A stretch of DNA of 64,000 nt, taken from positions 124,001 through 188,000 of the forward strand of contig NZ_FOAP01000018.1 of the NCBI RefSeq assembly GCF_900109545.1. Reading direction: 5' to 3'. Source of the stretch: Stigmatella aurantiaca (GTDB lineage Bacteria; Myxococcota; Myxococcia; Myxococcales; Myxococcaceae). This document shows, piece by piece, positions 25,247 to 33,643 of this stretch (position 1 is the stretch's first letter; every line of letters starts with the position of its first letter). Under the pieces are notes generated by a model. The model was not told the origin of the DNA. It saw nothing but the letters and a program-made list of their open reading frames with translations, and did no database searches. The position numbers were made by a program, and so were the translations under genes.

Positions 25247-25624
25247 TTCAGACTCCACGAGGCCGGAGGGAGGAGGACACCGGGGCCGCCGTGAAGCGGC
25301 ACACTTGGACCTACAGCAGAACGCATGCCAACGCCCTGGCGCCGCCTCCCCTGAGGGCCCAGGCCCTCTTCTCCCGGAAAATCCGCCATTTAGGACGAGC
25401 GCCCCCTTCCCCAGCCGCATGGGGCGCGATGACGGCGGTCACCACCTGAGGTCCAGAGTCACCAGGGCAGGCTCCTCGTGCGGCGCTCAGGCGGCCATGT
25501 CCGTTGGGCACATGGCATCGTTTCAGATTCAACCTTGTCCCAAGGGGCACTAGACATAAGAACATCCCCATGCGCGCGCTTCACCCACTAACCGGTACCC
25601 TCCCTCCGAGCGTGGGACGTCCCC
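25247..25624. other. 378-bp intergenic region between two divergent genes
   Basis: Separates the harpin-like gene and the PAS histidine kinase, which are transcribed away from each other, and presumably holds both promoters. It contains a 16-bp near-perfect palindrome (listed separately). No convincing coding frame was seen. Confidence 0.5.
25353..25368. promoter_or_regulatory. palindrome in divergent promoter region
   Basis: GAGGGCC-CA-GGCCCTC, two perfect 7-bp arms with a 2-bp centre, located between divergent genes. A dimeric regulator site is possible, but GC-rich palindromes are frequent in such DNA. Confidence 0.3.
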
Positions 25625-27529
25625 ATGCGTGACCGGGACGCATCGGCCATCGCCGATCTGGCGTCCTTCCAGGAAGAGCGCGCCCGGATGCTCCTCGACC
25701 ACATCGAGGACTACGCCCTCTTCATGTTGGATCCCTCCGGGTGTGTGAAGACCTGGAACAGGGGCGCGGAGCGGCTCAACGGCTACACCCCTGGGGAGAT
25801 CATCGGGCGGCACTTCTCCCTGTTCTACCCTCCCGCGGACATCGTCGCCGGCAAGTGCGAGCGCGAGTTGCGGTGCGCCGTCACCGAAGGCCGGTTCGAG
25901 GAGGAAGGCTGGCGCATCAACAAGAATGGCGAGCCCTACTGGGCCAGCGTCATGCTCACCCCCATTCGCGACGCCACGGGCACGCTGGTGGGGTTCGCCA
26001 AGCTCACCCGGGATCTGACCGCGCGCCGCAAGGCCGAGGACCAGCTCCGGCAGAGCGAGGAGCGCTTCCGGCTGCTGGTCTCCAGCATCCGGGACTACGC
26101 CGTCTTCATGTTGGAGCCCGATGGGCGGGTGAGCAGCTGGAACGCCGGGGCTCAACAGCTCAAGGGCTACCAGGCCCAGGAGATCATCGGCCACCCCCTC
26201 AGCCGCTTCTACCTGGAGGAGGATGTGGCCCGGGGCAAGCCCTGGGATCTGCTGCGCGAGGCCACGGCGCACGGCCGCGTCGAGGACGAGGGCTGGCGCG
26301 TGCGCAAGGACGGGTCTCGCTTCTGGGCGAACGTGACCATCACCGCCGTGCGCGATGAGCAGGGCACGCTCCGGGGCTTCGCCAAGGTCACGAGGGATCT
26401 CACCGAGCGCCGCAAGAACGAGGAGATGCTGCAGCGCAGCGAGGAGCGGTTCCGGCTGCTGGTCTCCTCCGTGAAGGACTACGCCATCTTCATGTTGGAC
26501 CCCAGCGGGCATGTCATGACCTGGAACCAGGGCGCGGCCCACCTGAAGGGCTACACGGCCCGGGAGATCGTGGGCGAGCACTTCTCGCGCTTCTACCCGC
26601 CCGAGGACCTCGCGAAGAACAAGCCCGCACTGGAACTCGAGACCGCCCAACAGGAAGGCCGCGTCGAGGACGAGGGCTGGCGCGTGCGCAAGGACGGCAC
26701 GTCCTTCTGGGCCAACGTCATCATCACGGCCATGCGTGACGAGAGCGGCAAGCTCCTGGGCTTCTCGAAGGTGACGCGCGACCTCACCACGCACAAGCGT
26801 GTGGAACAGGAGCGGCTCCAGCGCGCCCAGAGCGAGGAAGCCGTCCGGCTACGCGACGAGTTCCTCTCCATCGCCGCACACGAATTGAAGACGCCTTTGA
26901 CGGCGCTCCAGCTCCAGCTCCAGGGGCTCCGAAAGCAGGTGGAGGCGGTCGATCAGAAGATTGCCCTCAAGCTCGGCCATGCGCTTCGCAGCACCGGGCG
27001 CCTGTCGAGCCTCGTCGAGACGTTGCTCGATGTCTCCCGGATCTCCACCGGCCGGCTCACCCTTCATCCAGAGCGCTTCGAGCTGGCCGCCGCGGTGAAG
27101 GAGCTCGCCGAGCGCCTGCGCGAAGCGGCGGCCTCGGCCCAGTGTCAGATCCTCATCCAGGAGGAGGAGCCCATCGAGGGGACCTGGGATCGCCTCCGCA
27201 TCGAGCAGGTGGTCACCAACCTGCTGTCCAACTCGTTCAAGTACGCAGCGGACTGCAAGGTCGAAATCTCCATGACGCGGGAGGGGACCGAGGCAGTCCT
27301 CATCATCACGGACACCGGACCTGGCCTTCCAGAGAAGGACATCCCCCGGCTGTTCAACAGGTTCGAGCGCGCCGTGCCAATGAGCCACTATGGAGGGCTG
27401 GGGCTGGGGCTGTACGTGTGCCGGCAGATCGTCACGGCCCATGGCGGGACGATCTCCGCTGGCAACGCCCCCAAGGGGGGCGCCCGCTTCATCATCCGCC
27501 TTCCCATGGAGGCGCTGGCCTCCCGCTGA
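25625..27529 (+). CDS. sensor histidine kinase with three PAS domains
   Basis: A 634-residue soluble histidine kinase. Three similar PAS-PAC units span about residues 20-140, 145-265 and 275-395; each has DYA-x-FML-[DE]P, a W-N-x-GA core and F-x-x-V-[TM]-[LI]-T-x-[IM]-R. The near-identity of the three suggests internal duplication. The HisKA box SIAAHELKTPLTAL has the phospho-acceptor His419; HATPase motifs are LLSNSFKYAA, DTGPGLPEKD and GGLGLGLYVC. It senses an unknown small-molecule, redox or light cue in the cytoplasm. No response regulator is adjacent, an orphan kinase pattern common in myxobacteria. Confidence 0.93.
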   Translation: MRDRDASAIADLASFQEERARMLLDHIEDYALFMLDPSGCVKTWNRGAERLNGYTPGEIIGRHFSLFYPPADIVAGKCERELRCAVTEGRFEEEGWRINKNGEPYWASVMLTPIRDATGTLVGFAKLTRDLTARRKAEDQLRQSEERFRLLVSSIRDYAVFMLEPDGRVSSWNAGAQQLKGYQAQEIIGHPLSRFYLEEDVARGKPWDLLREATAHGRVEDEGWRVRKDGSRFWANVTITAVRDEQGTLRGFAKVTRDLTERRKNEEMLQRSEERFRLLVSSVKDYAIFMLDPSGHVMTWNQGAAHLKGYTAREIVGEHFSRFYPPEDLAKNKPALELETAQQEGRVEDEGWRVRKDGTSFWANVIITAMRDESGKLLGFSKVTRDLTTHKRVEQERLQRAQSEEAVRLRDEFLSIAAHELKTPLTALQLQLQGLRKQVEAVDQKIALKLGHALRSTGRLSSLVETLLDVSRISTGRLTLHPERFELAAAVKELAERLREAAASAQCQILIQEEEPIEGTWDRLRIEQVVTNLLSNSFKYAADCKVEISMTREGTEAVLIITDTGPGLPEKDIPRLFNRFERAVPMSHYGGLGLGLYVCRQIVTAHGGTISAGNAPKGGARFIIRLPMEALASR

Positions 27530-27547
27530 TGCGTGGCAGCCGCTCCG

Positions 27548-29782
27548 CTAGGGAACGCTGCCCACCTGCACCAGTTGCCATTGCTGGTTGGCATCGCCGC
27601 TCCAGGGCCATTGGATGACGCTCGCGCCATCGGCCAGGGAGGCGGCCTCGACGTCGAGGACCATGCCGCTGTTCCGGCTCACGATCCGGACGTAACCGCC
27701 GCCCACATCGGCCAGCTGCCACTGCTGGTTGGTGCCCCCCCGGCTCGTGTACTGGATGAGCTTCGCCCCCGCGGTAGCCGAGGCGTCGTAGACATCCAGG
27801 GTTCTGCCGCTGTTGCGGTTGAGCAGGCCGTAGTATCCGCCCCCGGCGTCAACCAACCGCCATTCATCGTTGGTGGTGCTGTCGACATACGCCCACTGAA
27901 TGACCTCCGCCCCGTCAGACCTCGAGGCGTTCCGAACGGCCAGTGCCTTGCCGCTCTGACGGTTGATGATCTTGTAGATGGCGCTCGGGACCACCGGCAC
28001 GCTCTGGGACGTGATGCGGATCGCCGCCCCGCCGTTGGCTCTCACGGGGATGTTCAGCACGCTGGTGCTCGACACCTGCTGAACCTGGTACGCGATGTCG
28101 TTGTCCGAAGTCCCGTCCATGTAGATGTGCGCGGTGTAGTTCGTCCCAGCGGTCAGGAACGACAGGGGGATCGCCGCCGTCCGTCCCGCACCGCTGGAGA
28201 TCGTTCCGACGTACCAGTCATCTCCCCGCCGGCGCGCGAGCGTGGCGTACTGGCTCGGGTTTCCCTCCAAGAGGCGCGTGTCGTCCCAGGTTGAGGGAAG
28301 CGCGCGCAGGAACTCCCGGGCGACGCTGTCGCGGTACATCGCGCCATGGTCCGAGTAGTGCTGGACGTAGGACGCGAACAGGACGGGCAGCGCGGTCTGG
28401 TGCGCCCACGTGGTCTGCCCGCCCGCGTTCGAGTAGGCACCAGGCGTGTAGTCCATGGAACCGATGGCCCCGCGCGTGAAGAGCAGCGAGAGGTTGTGCG
28501 CCGCGGACAGCTCTCCTTGCTCCGCGCCGAAGACGCCTTCCTGGGAGAGGACGTTGGGCCACTTGCGGCCGATGCCATTCGGCTTGGTGCACCCGTGGAA
28601 GTTGACGAGCAGCCGGTTCTCCGCCGCCACCTGGGCGAGCTTCTCGTAGAGCTGCATGGTGACCTGAGAATCGCCGTCGAAGAAGTCGACCTTGACGCCG
28701 CGCACGCCCCACCCCGCCCAGCGGCTGAACAGCGTGCGCATCTGCGACTCGCTCTTGACGTCCTCGTCGTTCACCCAGAGCCAGATTCCGACGTTCTTCG
28801 TGTTCGCGTAAGTCACGAGCGAAGGCACCCAGCTCGCCTGCCAGCCTTCGTCCACCAGGTAGTACTCCCAGCCCATCGCCGAGGCGGAGTCGACGAACGA
28901 GACGTGCGTGTTGTAGTCCGATTGATTCCCGCCGGCGCGCCAGGACCAGCCCGCCCGGCCCGGCCGGATCCAGGAGGTATCGGCGATTTGAGACGGTGCG
29001 CTCAGGTTCTCGACCAGGCTCGACTCGACGAGGGTGGCGAGCGAGCCGATGACCGCGAGCCGCCAGGGGCTGTTGAACTGCCGCGACGTGTTCACGCTCG
29101 CCGCGGTGGGCCAGGACAGCCGCAGCGTATTGCCACTGCCTCCGGTCAACTGGGACGTGTGGTAGCTCCCCCCGATGTCGCTCTCGGCCAGCAGAACCCA
29201 CCGAGTGCCCACCGTTGCCAGAACCGGCATCCCGAAGTTGCCACTCGCGAAGCTGCTGCGCGCCGGGTAGTAGCCCTCGTAATTCGATACGTAGGACTGC
29301 GCGTACCCCGTTGCCGTGTCCGGCAGGTTGAAGGCGCTGCTTTCACTGTAGAGGGAGAGCGCCCCGCTTCCGGGGATGCGGTAGCGGTAGGCGATGCCGT
29401 CGTTGTACGCGCGCACGGCCAGGTGCAGTTCCTGGCCGCCCTTCGAGAAGCGCAGCACGGCCTCATTGGCGGAGTTGAGGTAGCTCGCCTTCTTCCGGCC
29501 CGGCAGGGAGTAGCTCTCGTTGATGACGGTGTTGCTCTGGCTGACGAAGCTCAGACCGTTCACGAAGTCGCCAGCGCTGGTGCTGATCCCCAGCGCGGAG
29601 CTTTCGAGCACCACGGCACCGCCCTGCGTGACGGAATAGCTCAGGGCTCCCGTGGAAGGGTTGAGGCTGACGGAAATGTGGGTCGAGCCGTTGGGCGAGG
29701 ACACGGTCCACTGAGCCCACGCGTGGGCGGGAACCAGGGTCAGCAGACCGATGCTCCCGAAGAGGGCACGGAGGAATGGCAT
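27548..29782 (-). CDS. secreted GH97 alpha-glycosidase with C-terminal ricin-type lectin
   Basis: A 744-residue secreted enzyme. The signal peptide ends ...PAHAWA-QW. Residues about 25-600 match glycoside hydrolase family 97: NDGIAYRYRIPG in the N-terminal sandwich, YYLVDEGWQASW and GVKVDFFDGD in the barrel (catalytic Asp in VKVDFF), and NFHGCTKPNGIGRKWPN. Residues 610-744 form a ricin B/CBM13-like lectin with three Q-x-W-type repeats (NDEWRL, NQQWQL, NQQWQL). It would hydrolyse alpha-linked galactosides or glucosides outside the cytoplasm. A GTG one codon upstream of ATG 29782 has AGGAG at 7 nt and is an alternative start. Confidence 0.9.
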   Translation of the reverse strand: MPFLRALFGSIGLLTLVPAHAWAQWTVSSPNGSTHISVSLNPSTGALSYSVTQGGAVVLESSALGISTSAGDFVNGLSFVSQSNTVINESYSLPGRKKASYLNSANEAVLRFSKGGQELHLAVRAYNDGIAYRYRIPGSGALSLYSESSAFNLPDTATGYAQSYVSNYEGYYPARSSFASGNFGMPVLATVGTRWVLLAESDIGGSYHTSQLTGGSGNTLRLSWPTAASVNTSRQFNSPWRLAVIGSLATLVESSLVENLSAPSQIADTSWIRPGRAGWSWRAGGNQSDYNTHVSFVDSASAMGWEYYLVDEGWQASWVPSLVTYANTKNVGIWLWVNDEDVKSESQMRTLFSRWAGWGVRGVKVDFFDGDSQVTMQLYEKLAQVAAENRLLVNFHGCTKPNGIGRKWPNVLSQEGVFGAEQGELSAAHNLSLLFTRGAIGSMDYTPGAYSNAGGQTTWAHQTALPVLFASYVQHYSDHGAMYRDSVAREFLRALPSTWDDTRLLEGNPSQYATLARRRGDDWYVGTISSGAGRTAAIPLSFLTAGTNYTAHIYMDGTSDNDIAYQVQQVSSTSVLNIPVRANGGAAIRITSQSVPVVPSAIYKIINRQSGKALAVRNASRSDGAEVIQWAYVDSTTNDEWRLVDAGGGYYGLLNRNSGRTLDVYDASATAGAKLIQYTSRGGTNQQWQLADVGGGYVRIVSRNSGMVLDVEAASLADGASVIQWPWSGDANQQWQLVQVGSVP

Positions 29783-29801
29783 CACGACGGTTCTCCTGGG
29801 C

Positions 29802-29834
29802 GAAGAGGGCGCCCCGACAGGGCACCCCCTCTTC
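29802..29834. terminator. stem-loop between GST and GH97 genes
   Basis: GAAGAGGG (29802-29809) pairs with CCCTCTTC (29827-29834), with an inner GCCC/GGGC stem. It follows the GST gene and precedes GH97 (both minus strand), so it may terminate the GST transcript or structure the GH97 leader. No T-run follows it. Confidence 0.5.
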
Positions 29835-29866
29835 CTAGCAAAACCGGATATTCAAGGACATCCTAT

Positions 29867-30484
29867 CTACAGGGCGGGCATCGCCTTGCGCAGGCTCTCG
29901 CGCGCCTCCATCCGGGCCACCCAGGTCTTCACGCGGGGGAAGGCCTCCAGGTCCAGGCCCATGGGGGCGCGCAGCAGCAGACTGGAGACAAGCGAGAAGT
30001 CCGCGATCGTCAGCGGGCCACAGAGGAACTCCCGCTGGGCGAGGGCCCCTTCCAGGACGCCGAGGTCCCGGCGGACCTTCTCCAGACCGGCCTGGTATTT
30101 CGCCTCGTCCTTCACGCGGCCCATCATCTTGACGTAGACGGTCTCCATCATCACCTCAAGGGTGGACGGGCTGAAGGTGGTGGCCTGCCACTGCAGCCAC
30201 TGCTGCACCTGGGCAATGCCCCTCGCGTCCGTGGGCATCAGCCCACTGCCGGGCTTCTGGGCCACCAGGTAACAGAGGATGGCGTTGGACTCCCAGACAC
30301 AGAACCCGTCGTCGTCCTCCAGGACAGGCACCTTGCCATTGGGGTTCTTGGCGAGGAACGCGGGCGACTTGTGCTCGCCCTTCATCATGTCCACGGGAAC
30401 CAGGGTCACGGGCAGGGCCAGTTCATGCACGAGGGCGATGACCTTGAAAGCAGCGGTGGACAGGGGGTTGGCATGAAGCTTCAT
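29867..30484 (-). CDS. glutathione S-transferase family protein
   Basis: A 205-residue cytosolic GST. The N-terminal thioredoxin-like domain has LSTAAFKVIALVHEL and NPNGKVPVLEDDDG, with the WESNAILCYL glutathione-binding segment. The C-terminal helical domain has GPLTIADFSLVSSLLL (the N-capping box). ATG 30484 starts the typical MKLHANPLST. It catalyses glutathione conjugation or peroxide removal in detoxification; the substrate is unknown. Its 3' end is followed by a stem-loop. Confidence 0.9.
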   Translation of the reverse strand: MKLHANPLSTAAFKVIALVHELALPVTLVPVDMMKGEHKSPAFLAKNPNGKVPVLEDDDGFCVWESNAILCYLVAQKPGSGLMPTDARGIAQVQQWLQWQATTFSPSTLEVMMETVYVKMMGRVKDEAKYQAGLEKVRRDLGVLEGALAQREFLCGPLTIADFSLVSSLLLRAPMGLDLEAFPRVKTWVARMEARESLRKAMPAL

Positions 30485-30607
30485 GGGTTGGACTCCAGGG
30501 GGAAAAGAGGGCCGAACCCTAGCCCGGAGTACCCTCCCTTCGCGAATCCACTCCGCGTCACGCTTCCCCATCGCTTGGTCGACCTCGATGCTGTCGACCC
30601 GGGTAGC

Positions 30608-31789
30608 CTACAGCCCTACCTGGAGCAGGAGGGCGAGCCGCGAGAAGACGTCCGAGCCTTCCCGCAGCCGGGGATAGTGGTCCCAGCTGAGCGCGGCTCC
30701 CGCCGGGCCAAAGTGCAGGTCTACGAGCAACCGCAAGCCCGGCCTGGCTTCAGGGCGCACCTGCACCGGCACGCCGACCCCGAGGCCGAGACTCGGGAGG
30801 ATGAGGATCTGCGGCGTTGCGTACTGTGTGAGCGGCGTGAGGACGAGCTGCTCGCGAAAGTCCGTCTCCACCGAGAGCGAGTGCAGGAAGGACTCGGGCG
30901 CGGCGAGCTGGTAGCCGAGCCGCGCCATGAAACGGGAAGAGCCCCCGAGCCGGGCGCCCACGCCCAGTTGTACGCCGCCTGGAGTCCACCACGGCTTGCG
31001 CTGCGTGAGCGCGATGTTGAACCACTCCGGCGCGCTCGCCCCCTCGATGCGCCGCTCCGCCACCGCGTGCGCACCCTGGCGCCGGACCTGCCAACCCGTC
31101 GCCTCCGGCAGCGTGCGCGCGGAGGCGTCCGGGCTGCTCCCCACCTCCCACGCCGAGGGGATGCGCACCGTGACGTGGAGCTCGGGGCTGCCCGCCCACG
31201 TGCGGATGGGCCCCAGCAGGTAGTCGATGTCCCAGTACGTGGCCCGCTGCGTTTTGGAGGACAGCAGCACGTGGCGCGCTTGCACCGCAGGCCACTCATA
31301 CCCCGAGGACAGGAAGCGCCGCTCGAGCCGCACCACGCCTCGCACCACCAACTCCCCTCCCCGCTCCGGCGGCAGCGTGAGGGTGAATCCGAAACGTTCC
31401 ACCGAGGTGCGCGCGAGCTGCCCGAGCGCTTCCTCGGATGTGGACTCGGGTGAGTCCCTCTGTCCCTGCGCCAGAGGGAGTGGCTCTCCGTCGAACGCCA
31501 CGCTCACCTCGCGCACACGGATACCCAGAAAGGCGGCGTCGATGACCTCCGCCTCGGAGGTGCTGTTGCGCAGCCGGTAGCGCGCCTCGAAGCGGCAGGC
31601 CTCCTCGCGCTCCGCCCCCGAGCAGTCGAAAGACAACTCCTCGCCGAGCACCTCCGAGCGCGTGCGCGCGCTCCCCGGAGACAGGGTGAAAGCCGACGGC
31701 GCGCGTGTGGATGCGGCCACATTGGCAGCGGCAGGCCCGGCAACGAGGAGGCAGAAGAAGGAAGCGAGGCGAGCCGTCATGTCCGCCAT
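30608..31789 (-). CDS. hypothetical exported protein
   Basis: A 393-residue protein not recognised as a family. The N-terminus (MTARLASFFCLLVAGPAAA) looks like a Sec signal peptide. The mature part is rich in beta-strand patterns, with FEARYRLRNSTSEAEVID early and a C-terminal stretch of alternating hydrophobic strands ending RLALLLQVGL with a C-terminal Leu. That layout would suit an outer-membrane or periplasmic beta-protein. ATG 31789 is used; ATG 31780 is equally possible. Flanked by GST and by the repeat-rich cassette region. Confidence 0.6.
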   Translation of the reverse strand: MADMTARLASFFCLLVAGPAAANVAASTRAPSAFTLSPGSARTRSEVLGEELSFDCSGAEREEACRFEARYRLRNSTSEAEVIDAAFLGIRVREVSVAFDGEPLPLAQGQRDSPESTSEEALGQLARTSVERFGFTLTLPPERGGELVVRGVVRLERRFLSSGYEWPAVQARHVLLSSKTQRATYWDIDYLLGPIRTWAGSPELHVTVRIPSAWEVGSSPDASARTLPEATGWQVRRQGAHAVAERRIEGASAPEWFNIALTQRKPWWTPGGVQLGVGARLGGSSRFMARLGYQLAAPESFLHSLSVETDFREQLVLTPLTQYATPQILILPSLGLGVGVPVQVRPEARPGLRLLVDLHFGPAGAALSWDHYPRLREGSDVFSRLALLLQVGL

Positions 31790-31958
31790 TGTCACTCAAG
31801 CCCGAGGCTGAGGCTCAGTCCCTGAGAACGGCGGGTGGTTCTGTGTGGAAGCGGCGGCATTCGAAGCCGTGTAGGGGAAACCGGCCCGCTCTGAAAATCG
31901 GCCCCTTGAAGCGTCCGCACGCGTCCAGGGCGGGCGCGTCGGCGCGGCTCTTGGGATA

Positions 31959-31990
31959 TGGCGAGCGTCCAGGCAGGCCACGTCGGACAC
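31959..31990 (+). repeat. short direct repeat, upstream copy
   Basis: TGGCGAGCGTCCAGGCAGGC (first 20 bp) matches the copy at 33069-33100 in all but about five of 32 positions. The two copies bracket the lipoprotein/partner cassette. A third, degenerate copy starts at 31921 (GCGTCCAGGGCGGGCGCGTC), and a partial one lies at 33199-33220. Confidence 0.65.
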
Positions 31991-32082
31991 AGGCCGGGTG
32001 GTGCGCGCCTGCGCAACAGGGGCGCCGTGGTTCCGATAGTTCCGGGGCTGACTGATCCCGCAGCTTCTATAGGGGCCGTCTC

Positions 32083-32562
32083 ATGGAACGACCGAGCGTG
32101 TTTGCATGTCGGGCGGCACGTTGGGCACGTTGGGTGCTCCTGATGCTCCCTGTCCTTCTCTCGGGGACGGGCTGCTACATGAACGGGATGGGATGCCAGC
32201 CAGGAGACGACACCGAGACGTGCTGTCTCAAGGAGCATCCTGGAGCCTGGGAGCAATGCACAGGGAGGCCAGGACCCCCACCCAAGGATCAGCCCAAGCC
32301 TAAGAAGCAGCCCAAGCCCAAGGATCAGCCCGAACCCGAGCAGAGCCCCGAGCCGTTCATCCCGCCCATTCCAACGCCCGAGCAGCAAACGGAATGGCGC
32401 GAGCGATGCCTTGATCACTACGTGCGGTGCAAACACACGGTGAAGGGCGAAGAATGGGGGCACGTGCTCGACGAGAGCCAGTGTAAAGCGTGCTGGGGGT
32501 TCTGTAAGCGCACAGGCGTATGGCCGGACGAGGCAAACGGGAAGCCGTGTCCAGGGGGTTGA
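32083..32562 (+). CDS. lipoprotein with Pro/Lys linker and Cys-rich C-terminal domain, toxin-like layout
   Basis: A 159-residue lipoprotein (signal ARWVLLMLPVLLSGTGC, Cys31) followed by a Cys-rich stretch CYMNGMGCQPGDDTETCC. A low-complexity linker of QPKPK/QPEPE units spans about residues 68-105. The last 55 residues form a separate domain with RCLDHYVRCKH and ESQCKACWGFCKRTG. A lipid-anchored N-terminus, flexible linker and small variable C-terminal domain followed by a tightly linked gene is the layout of myxobacterial polymorphic lipoprotein toxins such as SitA. Toxicity is inferred from layout only. No homologue was recognised. Confidence 0.6.
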   Translation: MERPSVFACRAARWARWVLLMLPVLLSGTGCYMNGMGCQPGDDTETCCLKEHPGAWEQCTGRPGPPPKDQPKPKKQPKPKDQPEPEQSPEPFIPPIPTPEQQTEWRERCLDHYVRCKHTVKGEEWGHVLDESQCKACWGFCKRTGVWPDEANGKPCPGG

Positions 32563-32564
32563 TC

Positions 32565-33053
32565 GTGAGAGAGACGCGCAACGCATGGCGGGCCAGTGTC
32601 CGCGAGCGCCGCGAGCAGCGCGTGATCGAATTGCTCCAGGCGAAGGTGCCCCTTGCGGAGTACGCGCGGAATCTTCTAGAGCAGGAAAAGGAATTTCTCC
32701 GCGAGGCGCGTTCACCCGCTGAGCGGCGCCGCATCCAGCAGATCACCGCTAAGGACATCATCAGCGAGGCATATTCCTACGGTGCCGGATGGGATGAGTT
32801 CGGGCCGCTCTTGCGTCGCTGTCAACGGCTTGGATTCGCGGATCTGACGCATCGGCTCCATGTGGCCTGCCTCTTCATCCAGTCGTTGCCTCACTTCCCC
32901 GAGAAAGCCCCGCAGGCGTTCGCCATGCTGCGCGAAGTCGAGCGGATGGCGCTGCGCATCCGCAAGATTCATTACCTCCGCAGAGAGGGGTTACAGGCTA
33001 TCGCGCACGCGCGGCGCGTTGCTGAAGCAGCGGGAATCAAGCCTGAGCGCTGA
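32565..33053 (+). CDS. hypothetical helical protein downstream of lipoprotein, possible partner/immunity
   Basis: A 162-residue, Arg/Glu-rich, predicted all-helical cytoplasmic protein with no signal. It has LLQAKVPLAEYARNLLEQEK and a C-terminal ALRIRKIHYLRREGLQAIAH. GTG 32565 is chosen since GGGGG lies 6 nt upstream and the upstream stop (32560-32562) is adjacent. ATG 32520 in the same frame would give 177 residues and overlap the lipoprotein by 43 bp, but has no ribosome site. The spacing implies co-translation with the lipoprotein. Family unknown. Confidence 0.6.
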   Translation: MRETRNAWRASVRERREQRVIELLQAKVPLAEYARNLLEQEKEFLREARSPAERRRIQQITAKDIISEAYSYGAGWDEFGPLLRRCQRLGFADLTHRLHVACLFIQSLPHFPEKAPQAFAMLREVERMALRIRKIHYLRREGLQAIAHARRVAEAAGIKPER

Positions 33054-33068
33054 GTCGGTGCAGGGGCG

Positions 33069-33100
33069 TGGCGCGCATCCAGGCCGGCCGCGTCGGACAT
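33069..33100 (+). repeat. short direct repeat, downstream copy
   Basis: TGGCGCGCATCCAGGCCGGC (first 20 bp) is the partner of the 31959-31990 copy, 1110 bp away in the same orientation, just past the stop of the second cassette gene. May mark an insertion or recombination boundary. Confidence 0.65.
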
Positions 33101-33390
33101 GTCGACACGGGCCTCGTGGCGAGCGCTGGGGTTCGTGGTGCTGGGCTTGTGGTGGATGAGCGCTGGGGTCACGCGGCGCGCGCTGGTGCTCGTGGTGTGC
33201 GTCCAGGCCGGGCGGCAAGGGGGCAGGCGGGTAGGCGGTACGTGCTGAGCAGTTCGTCCTCCCACCCACCTGCGCGCCCCTGCATCCAGTCGAGAGCGGG
33301 CGGAGCGGGTGCTGCCGTACGTTCCCTGAGAGAAAAACCACTCTGGCATGGCTTCCCTGGTGCAGAACCTTCGTTATCGGCGAGGTGGCC

Positions 33391-33480
33391 AGCGGCTGCT
33401 ACCGACTGGTTGGTACCGTGAAGCGGCTGCTACCGACTGGTTGGTACCGTGAAGCGGCTGCTACCGACTGGTTGGTACCG
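33391..33480 (+). repeat. 31-bp tandem repeat, about 2.9 copies
   Basis: Units begin at 33391, 33422 and 33453, each opening AGCGGCTGCTACCGACTGGT; the first two copies are identical over 31 bp and the third matches for 28 bp. Each unit contains the imperfect inverted repeat TACCGACTGGTTGGTA. There are no spacers, so it is not a CRISPR array. Iteron-like or operator-like. Confidence 0.9.
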
Positions 33481-33492
33481 TTGACGGGCACC

Positions 33493-33508
33493 GTCCGCGA
33501 TCGCGGAC
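33493..33508. promoter_or_regulatory. 16-bp perfect palindrome
   Basis: GTCCGCGATCGCGGAC is fully self-complementary, 12 bp after the tandem repeats and 135 bp before the pseudogene start. A dimeric DNA-binding protein site is plausible. Confidence 0.45.
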
Positions 33509-33643
33509 TGTGGTTAGGGCGCTTTCGCGCTCAAGTGCCTGTTTTCACTGGGGACAGTACTGGGTACGGAACTTGCCATAGGGGCTCAACCGCAACGTCC
33601 AAACGTTCGCGGCGGGGAACGCAACCGTGTGGGAAGACCTCTC

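Larger units (their letters stand above)
33054..33643. other. 590-bp repeat-rich gene-free region
   Basis: Contains the downstream copy of the short direct repeat, a 31-bp unit in about three tandem copies, a 16-bp perfect palindrome and a small GCGC-TTTC-GCGC hairpin (33519-33530). Open frames across it are simple GC-rich artefacts with no ribosome site or domain. Confidence 0.6.

Noticed and set aside
31958-33421. Small open frames overlapping the dispersed repeats (starts at 31958 and 33068)
   Set aside because: Their similarity to each other comes from the repeat DNA only; no ribosome sites and the rest of the frames do not match.
33391-33480. CRISPR array
   Set aside because: Units abut directly with no spacers and no cas genes are near.
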